Shown: one piece after another, positions 61,127 through 61,205 of the stretch
Layout of the letters: each line of letters starts with the position of its first letter
Numbering within the stretch: the first letter of the stretch is position 1
The notes under the pieces: generated by a model
What the model was told of the DNA's origin: nothing
The model's database searches: none
The model's input: only the letters and a program-made list of their open reading frames with translations
Source of the DNA: an uncultured Ruminococcus sp.
Lineage (GTDB): Bacteria; Bacillota; Clostridia; Oscillospirales; Ruminococcaceae
Assembly: GCA_947627445.1 (NCBI GenBank)
Contig: CANQWA010000014.1
Coordinates: 1-61,205, forward strand
DNA: 61,205 bases
Direction of reading: 5' to 3'
Program-made: the position numbers and the translations under genes

Positions 61127-61205
61127 TCAAAATATCAGATTGACAACAAATCCGCATATGAGCGAAAAAATCATCACAAATGCAAGATACAGGACAAAAT
61201 TTTTG
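61127..61205 (-). CDS. C-terminus of a membrane protein (partial)
   Basis: On the minus strand an open frame enters from the window edge and ends at the TGA at 61127-61129. The last 25 residues are hydrophobic (reads about KNFVLYLAFVMIFSLICGF, then VVNLIF), like a final transmembrane helix, and the terminator at 61094 follows. The family cannot be told. Confidence 0.5.
   Translation of the reverse strand, partial: KNFVLYLAFVMIFSLICGFVVNLIF

Overview
The window looks like chromosome of a fibre-degrading gut or rumen Firmicute close to Ruminococcus (Oscillospiraceae). The evidence is a GH10 xylanase and other exported proteins with dockerins, a large Thr-rich scaffoldin-like protein ending in a dockerin, low-GC Gram-positive promoters (many TTGACA/17 bp/TATAAT), and typical Firmicute gene neighbours (ywiB-like DUF1934 next to argS, ftsEX with a secreted M23 hydrolase and ctpA, LCP protein, YfhO). 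No species is claimed.

Layout. 1-4660: AT-rich accessory segment with a possible small RNA unit, a gene remnant, and an operon of a small secreted protein, two FtsX-like permeases and an ABC ATPase that resembles a bacteriocin or peptide export/immunity set. 4889-7544: a membrane-anchored double-PepSY protein, a polytopic membrane protein and a membrane-bound VanY-fold protein whose catalytic residues look lost. 7885-18350: cellulosome block (dockerin protein, CBM-GH10-dockerin xylanase, galK-galE-DUF2500 operon, scaffoldin-like protein). 18785-28282: rlmB, a degenerate P-type-ATPase-like membrane protein, an LCP ligase, YfhO with a duplicated leader, a small membrane protein and a lipoprotein. 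28465-35945: rsmE, a sodium/solute symporter of the PutP type with an unusual leader, a DUF421-DUF4363 pair, and a cyclic-di-GMP pair (LacI-like sensor-GGDEF, then EAL). 36137-37024: relB-like antitoxin with a frameshifted PIN toxin. 37105-47446: minus-strand housekeeping and envelope block (ctpA, M23 hydrolase, ftsX, ftsE, CdaR-type regulator, argS, DUF1934, murI, ddl). 47870-52292: rpmG-secE-nusG-rplK-rplA and, after an L10 leader, rplJ-rplL. 52374-56548: two lipoproteins, typA, tRNA-Tyr and tRNA-Thr. 56744-61205: exported proteins sharing a one-loop dockerin-like module (a broken esterase, an exported tandem flavodoxin, a two-domain esterase) and the end of a further gene.

How the parts fit. 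The cellulosome genes supply plant-wall degradation and galactose phosphorylation/epimerisation (no galT is seen here). LCP, YfhO, FtsEX-M23, CtpA, MurI, Ddl and the VanY-like protein all concern the cell wall. Intergenic spaces are full of short palindromic elements in at least three families; some sit in 5' leaders or touch stop codons. The most unusual items are the dockerin-tagged exported flavodoxin, the degenerate P-type ATPase, the inactive-looking VanY, the hairpin that separates the Shine-Dalgarno from the symporter start, and the T7-frameshifted toxin. All assignments come from reading motifs by eye; no database search was possible.
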